A stretch of DNA of 48,094 nt. Origin: Planctomycetota bacterium. GTDB taxonomy: Bacteria > Planctomycetota > UBA8108 > UBA1146 > JAJFFE01. Below are positions 44,490 through 48,094 of this stretch, one piece after another. Within the stretch, counting starts at the first letter, position 1. Each line of letters begins with the position of its first letter. The stretch is taken from the NCBI GenBank assembly GCA_021776775.1, contig JAJFFE010000336.1, positions 1 to 48,094 of the forward strand, read 5' to 3'. A model generated the notes under the pieces. The model saw nothing but the letters and a program-made list of their open reading frames with translations, searched no databases and was not told the DNA's origin. The translations under genes and the position numbers were made by a program.

Positions 44490-45350
44490 TCATTTTGCCA
44501 CAAAACCAGCCACCGCTTCCTGGAACTTGATGGGCTCTTCGAGCTGCAGTGCATGACTGCTTTCCTCGAACAGGATCAACTCAGCGTTTGGTATGAGCTG
44601 CGTCATGGAGAGCGCGTGTTCGGGGCCGAGGACTGTCGAGTGGCGCCCCGCCAGCACTAGCGTCGGAACCTTGATGTCAGGTAACTCGTCGTAGAGTGAC
44701 TCCTCGGGTTCGTCCTCGTCGTCTTCCTCGTCATACGGACTCCAGGCAGCCGTTTCACTACGAAGGAAGCGAAGCATCGCGTCGACTAGAGGCTCTGTAT
44801 CGACGCTCTTCTGTCGGACCCAATTCCTCCACATGATGCGGACGAACCCCCGAGTCGGGCGTCCGAGCAATCGTGTCAGTACCAGGTGTGGAATGTCTCT
44901 CAGTCGCAGCGGGGGAATGCCATCTCCCAGGCCGGCAACATCGACGAGGAGGAGATGGGACAGGCGTGGTCTTACGTCCGTGGCGTAATAGATCGCAGCC
45001 GGACCCGACATCGACCAGACGCATAGTGCCGCACGCTGAAAACCCAACTCTGGCACCAACGCCTCGAACCAATCGAAGGCTAGCCGCGCGTCGATGGGAA
45101 TCGAAGAGCGCTCCCATTGCGGAATGACCACCGTGCACGACAACTGAAGTTGGTCGAGCGCGCCCCAAGCCACCAAGTCCAGCGCGTGGGAGAGAACCAC
45201 CAATGGTCCGTGTCCACCGATCTGATAGACGACGGCCCCGTCCTTCATCTCTAGGAATCGCTCCTCCACGTACAACTCCGTTTCAAGGGAACCGATGACG
45301 AGGCGATCAACGCGTTTGTCCCGGGTTCCGAAACGACCAGCTTTTCTCAC
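44490..45350 (-). CDS. Alpha/beta-hydrolase fold protein
   Basis: 286 residues. The oxyanion and strand region reads VYQIGGHGPLVVLSHALDL; the nucleophile elbow is CVWSMSGPAA (Ser in S-M-S-G, with Trp in place of the first Gly); the acidic member probably lies in VPTLVLAGRHSTVLGPEHAL; the catalytic His is in LFEESSHALQLEEP. These positions match hydrolases of the C-C or ester-hydrolysing kind. The substrate is unknown. A mobile acidic stretch (DEEDDEDEPEESLYDE, about 205-222) is unusual. GTG 45350 starts the frame but its GGAGG is directly adjacent; ATG 45248 is an alternative start that would leave the fold intact. Confidence 0.85.
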   Translation of the reverse strand: MRKAGRFGTRDKRVDRLVIGSLETELYVEERFLEMKDGAVVYQIGGHGPLVVLSHALDLVAWGALDQLQLSCTVVIPQWERSSIPIDARLAFDWFEALVPELGFQRAALCVWSMSGPAAIYYATDVRPRLSHLLLVDVAGLGDGIPPLRLRDIPHLVLTRLLGRPTRGFVRIMWRNWVRQKSVDTEPLVDAMLRFLRSETAAWSPYDEEDDEDEPEESLYDELPDIKVPTLVLAGRHSTVLGPEHALSMTQLIPNAELILFEESSHALQLEEPIKFQEAVAGFVAK

Positions 45351-45519
45351 CTCCGCGTCACTCGTTCTTCTAACCGCCTACTTTCGTCAAGTCTAGGAGC
45401 CGAGTTCTCGGCGGCGCGAAAGACTCGGCACGACGTGTCGGTACCCGCCTCCTTGCGGGTATCTCGGCTGGTCGTCGATTTGCTCTCCACGGTAGGTGAC
45501 TTCCGACGAAAGAAAGCCG

Positions 45520-45948
45520 ATGCAAATTTGTGAACTCATGACGGTGGACCCACTGGTTCTCGCCGTCGATGAATCGCTCCAGGTTGCAGAGATGTTCATG
45601 CAGCTGGCGCACATCCGTCATCTTCCCGTGGTGGAGGCGGACCGTGTCGTTGGGCTGGTAACACACCGAGACCTTCTTGGAGCGGCAACCGATCTGCTGG
45701 CGCAGCCAGGCGGTTGCGACGCCGACTTGCGCCTGAAAGCGGTCCCCGTGGCAAGCATCATGAGACGCGACGTGCGAACCATCGAAGACACTACGGACGT
45801 TAGGGATGCGATCGACATCATGCTCGACCACAAGTATGGCTGCCTGCCTGTGACCAAGGAGGGCCACATCGTCGGGATTTTGACGGAAGCCGATTTTCTC
45901 AAGTACGCCAAACGCTGCCTCGACCAAGGGTCAGCCCACCGACAGTGA
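45520..45948 (+). CDS. Tandem CBS-domain protein
   Basis: 142 residues from ATG 45520 (GTG 45496 would add eight). Two CBS units make one Bateman module: MTVDPLVLAVDESLQVAEMF, then RHLPVVEADRVVGLVTHRDL; and MRRDVRTIEDTTDVRDAIDI, then KYGCLPVTKEGHIVGILTEA. CBS pairs bind adenosine ligands (AMP, ATP, SAM, and in some proteins c-di-AMP). The protein has no other domain, so it acts as a free-standing ligand-binding regulator. It precedes the macro-domain gene by 59 bp on the same strand, so co-transcription is likely. Confidence 0.9.
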   Translation: MQICELMTVDPLVLAVDESLQVAEMFMQLAHIRHLPVVEADRVVGLVTHRDLLGAATDLLAQPGGCDADLRLKAVPVASIMRRDVRTIEDTTDVRDAIDIMLDHKYGCLPVTKEGHIVGILTEADFLKYAKRCLDQGSAHRQ

Positions 45949-46007
45949 GATGCGGTGAGGGTTCTCCTCGGTGGGAACCCGCTCTTCATTTTCAAGAAAG
46001 GTAACTC

Positions 46008-46499
46008 ATGATTCACAAAGTTGGAGGCGATGTTCTGCTTTCGAAAGCCCAAGTCATCGCACATGGGGTCGCACCCAACGACAACTTTGCCCAAGGGTTG
46101 GCGTTGTCCCTGCGGGAGCAGTGGCCGGCCATGTACAAGGACTTTCGACACTACTGCCATCAAGCGCATCCGTCGCCCGGCGAGCTGTGGACCTGGGGCG
46201 GACCCGGGGGGGCGCGGATCATCAACCTGATGACGCAGGAGGCAGCCTACGACCACGGATCCCGCCCGGGAAAGGCGTCTACGAGCAACGTAAACAAGTG
46301 TCTCGGCAGTCTGTGCAAGGAGATCGAGTCGGAAGGGTTCACGAGCGTCGCGCTTCCCCGACTCGCGACGGGAGTCGGTGGGCTCGAGTGGAGCGAGGTC
46401 GAGCCGTTGATCGAGAATCACCTCGGGAAGCTTCCGGTCAATGTGTATGTCTATTCCACATACGTCGCAGGGCAACAGGCAAAGGAGCCGGGGCTGTAA
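46008..46499 (+). CDS. Macro-domain (ADP-ribose-binding) protein
   Basis: 163 residues, with GAAAGG upstream of ATG 46008. The fold is recognised by VIAHGVAPNDNFAQGLALSL at the N-terminus, then ARIINLMTQEAAYD, then SVALPRLATGVGGLEWSEVE and PVNVYVYST at the end. The pattern is closest to the TARG1/OARD1-like macro subgroup, which removes ADP-ribose from acidic residues or deacylates ADP-ribose; the usual glycine-rich G-x-G-V loop is replaced by NFAQGLALS, so catalysis cannot be assumed. It follows a CBS gene and converges with the diadenylate cyclase gene, with 58 bp between their ends. Confidence 0.82.
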   Translation: MIHKVGGDVLLSKAQVIAHGVAPNDNFAQGLALSLREQWPAMYKDFRHYCHQAHPSPGELWTWGGPGGARIINLMTQEAAYDHGSRPGKASTSNVNKCLGSLCKEIESEGFTSVALPRLATGVGGLEWSEVEPLIENHLGKLPVNVYVYSTYVAGQQAKEPGL

Positions 46500-46557
46500 C
46501 ACCACTGCTCTTGTGCACCGCCCGTCCTTCACACCAGCCATGCTCACGTCTCGACGG

Positions 46558-47469
46558 CTACTTCCGCCTCTGCGGCGTGGGCCTTGGCTTCTCCAGTTCC
46601 AGAATGGCCTGCCCATCGTGGAATACCGTGACCGAGCCCGACGACTCCGAGATCACAACAGCCACCGAATTTGTGTGGGCGGTAATCGACGCCGCAGCCG
46701 CATGGCGTGAGCCAAGGCCTGGCTCGAGTCTGACCTTATTCGTCGGGGCATCGATGTAGGTCCCGGCGGACTCCACGATGCCCCTCATGTTGACCAGGAA
46801 CGCCCCGTCGAGAGCGGAGAACTCGCGCAATGACTCCAAGAAATCCTCGTTGTGTATGCTCCGTAGTTTTTGCGGGTGACCCTTGCAAGGATTGAGGATC
46901 AGTTGCCGCAGGTGCGGCTGAAGCTCCTCGGGGTCACCGAGGACAAACACCGATCCTATGGCCTTTCCTTCTCGCCCTTCAGACGACAGCCGCAACGCGA
47001 TATCGACAATGCGGCCGAACTCTCTACTCCCGACTACCGACTTCGTTGCCTCTAGGTCGCGCCTGCGAAACCACGGGAAGTCTCGCCGCGGGTTTGCAAT
47101 CACCAACGTGTCGAGCCGCATCGAACCCGCGACTCCCGTAAGGCAAACCACGCTCTCGTCCAAGTCAATGCGCTCCTCGAGGACGGCTCGAAACAGAGCG
47201 ATGTTGAGCTGACTGAGGCGTGTCAATCCGGTTTCCGGAATCACGATGCGCGCGTCACCTTGCGGGATCTCGAATTTTAGTTTGGGGTCCCGCACGAGCC
47301 AGAGCACGCTTTCGGAGCCCCTCTCTTTTTCAATCACCCGCGAATCGCCGGGCTCTTCTACTTGGACGAGGATTTTCGAAAGCCCAAGGCCTTGGGCAAG
47401 GGTGAAGGCGTGGCGTACGAGAGCCCGAGACTCTGCTGTTTCTTGATTTCGGCGAACGTTGCGGGTCAC
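46558..47469 (-). CDS. Diadenylate cyclase (DisA_N/DAC domain), c-di-AMP synthase
   Basis: 303 residues. GTG 47469 has GAAGGAG seven bases upstream. The N-terminal half (about 1-145) is an alpha/beta domain with a pyruvate-kinase-C-like pattern, as seen in DacZ-type cyclases. The DAC domain occupies about 150-295, with the catalytic motifs LDGAFLVN (DGA at 221-223) and GLGSRHAAAASITAHTNSVA (RHA in place of the usual RHR, 255-257), then VVISESSGSVTVFHDG. It condenses two ATP into c-di-AMP. RHA is found in some subfamilies, so activity is probable. The protein is soluble, without a membrane segment. Confidence 0.85.
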   Translation of the reverse strand: MTRNVRRNQETAESRALVRHAFTLAQGLGLSKILVQVEEPGDSRVIEKERGSESVLWLVRDPKLKFEIPQGDARIVIPETGLTRLSQLNIALFRAVLEERIDLDESVVCLTGVAGSMRLDTLVIANPRRDFPWFRRRDLEATKSVVGSREFGRIVDIALRLSSEGREGKAIGSVFVLGDPEELQPHLRQLILNPCKGHPQKLRSIHNEDFLESLREFSALDGAFLVNMRGIVESAGTYIDAPTNKVRLEPGLGSRHAAAASITAHTNSVAVVISESSGSVTVFHDGQAILELEKPRPTPQRRK

Positions 47470-47699
47470 GGGGACGCTCCTTCATTGAGGACCTCGAGCG
47501 CGTCTTTGACTTACTTCGTGACGCGCTCGGTGTGCCGGCCTCACCCCTCTTCTAACCCCGCACCTCTCGTAAGTCTAGCAGGCGACATTCGTGTCACCGG
47601 TGCGCACCGTCGCCTCACCCCGGAATCGTACCTCCTTCGATGCCCACGCAAACCGCGGTCACCCTGGCGTCGATCCCGATGGGGGGGCGAAGTGAACGA

Positions 47700-47921
47700 C
47701 TACGGCACGAGCCGGTTGAACAGTACCGTCACACCCTGGCCCGAGACGACGATGTCGAGGTCTCCGTCTTGGTCGACGTCGGCGATCCCCATGGAGTGTC
47801 CACCGCTTGTTGCGTAGTGCAGAGCGGGACCGAAGGCGCCATCGCCGTGGTTGAGACGAATCGAGACATCGGCCTGGTCGGACGAGAGAAGCACGACATC
47901 CAAGTCACCGTCTAGCCCGGA
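47700..47921 (-). pseudogene. C-terminal remnant of an FG-GAP/VCBS-repeat protein
   Basis: The frame ends at 47700 and contains two FG-GAP/VCBS calcium-repeat pieces: LDGDLDVVLLSSDQADVSIR, then GIADVDQDGDLDIVVSGQGV. The upstream end is cut by TAG at 47922-47924, just before the first LDGD, and no continuation was found in the other frames of the next 170 bases. An in-frame TTG at 47903 would start inside the repeat, without signal peptide or ribosome site. It looks like the 3' fragment of a larger surface protein gene that was otherwise lost. Confidence 0.6.
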
Positions 47922-47924
47922 CTA

Positions 47925-48094
47925 TTCATCAGGCGGAGTCGTGACGCGCCCGCAAGGGCGCGAATCGCACCGAGCGCAGACAGCGAAGGACAATCGAGGG
48001 ATGGTCAACGGAACACAGGCTGCGATTTCCGTGAAGATCCAGGCACGACGCCGCAGTCGACCTAGTGGTCTTCAAGAAGGAGTAACGCAGAGAT
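47925..48094. other. Right-edge region with a GCAA-loop hairpin
   Basis: No gene could be supported here. 47945-47951 (CGCGCCC) pairs exactly with 47956-47962 around a GCAA loop, a GNRA tetraloop. At the far end, AAGGAG near 48080 followed by spacing to the window edge suggests that a plus-strand gene may start just outside. An open plus frame starting at GTG 47941 runs off the edge but looks non-coding. Confidence 0.35.

Overview
The window is about 48 kb of GC-rich bacterial chromosome. It most resembles a planctomycete or another PVC-group bacterium, probably from a metagenome-type assembly. The evidence is family-level: many large secreted proteins, calcium-binding dockerin-like tails, a Ser/Thr kinase fused to a formylglycine-generating-enzyme (FGE)-type domain, an FHA-GAF-sigma54 activator, an ECF sigma factor with a large transmembrane anti-sigma protein, an HTTM membrane protein, and several beta-propeller lipoproteins. 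No rRNA, tRNA, CRISPR array, insertion sequence or phage gene was recognised. TGA is an ordinary stop here (for example at the ends of the rhomboid, S41 and sigma-factor genes).

Layout: 0-7 kb holds a His-rich secreted protein cut by the left edge, a secreted subtilisin-like protease, an MFS transporter, an HTTM protein and a small lipoprotein. 7-14.5 kb holds the kinase-FGE protein, a 947-residue secreted protein and the sigma54 activator. 14.6-17.9 kb is a compact + strand cluster: a secreted thioredoxin-like protein with an in-frame TGA, a rhomboid protease and a PDZ-S41 protease. 17.9-26.9 kb holds secreted or lipidated proteins: a DUF5060/glycosidase-like/ThuA/dockerin protein, an HEXXH lipoprotein, a SIMPL protein, a kelch lipoprotein, a TPR protein and a 64-residue secreted peptide. 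27.4-30.4 kb holds the ECF sigma/anti-sigma pair, a frameshifted secreted gene and a VOC protein. 30.4-37 kb, on the minus strand, holds a VTC / DUF4956 / HlyD operon and a DUF4132 protein. 37-40.7 kb holds a SASA-type esterase and two propeller lipoproteins. 40.9-47.9 kb holds a CheB-CheR-PAS protein with an unusual C-terminus, an alpha/beta hydrolase, a CBS protein, a macro-domain protein, a diadenylate cyclase and a broken FG-GAP gene.

The strongest special signal is at 14604-15794. An open reading frame for a secreted thioredoxin-like protein is interrupted only by TGA at 14892, and the same frame continues for 300 codons. The TGA lies in a C-x-(TGA) motif and is followed after five bases by a bulged hairpin with GU in its loop. 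This is what a bacterial selenocysteine codon and its SECIS would look like. Second in interest is the CheB-CheR-PAS protein (40864-44121), whose last 121 residues match the C-terminal half of a RibD/DHFR-like reductase. Third is the anti-sigma factor at 27989, whose extracytoplasmic part looks like a thioredoxin domain with CPRC, suggesting redox control of the ECF sigma factor. All functions are family-level readings by eye; no database search was possible.
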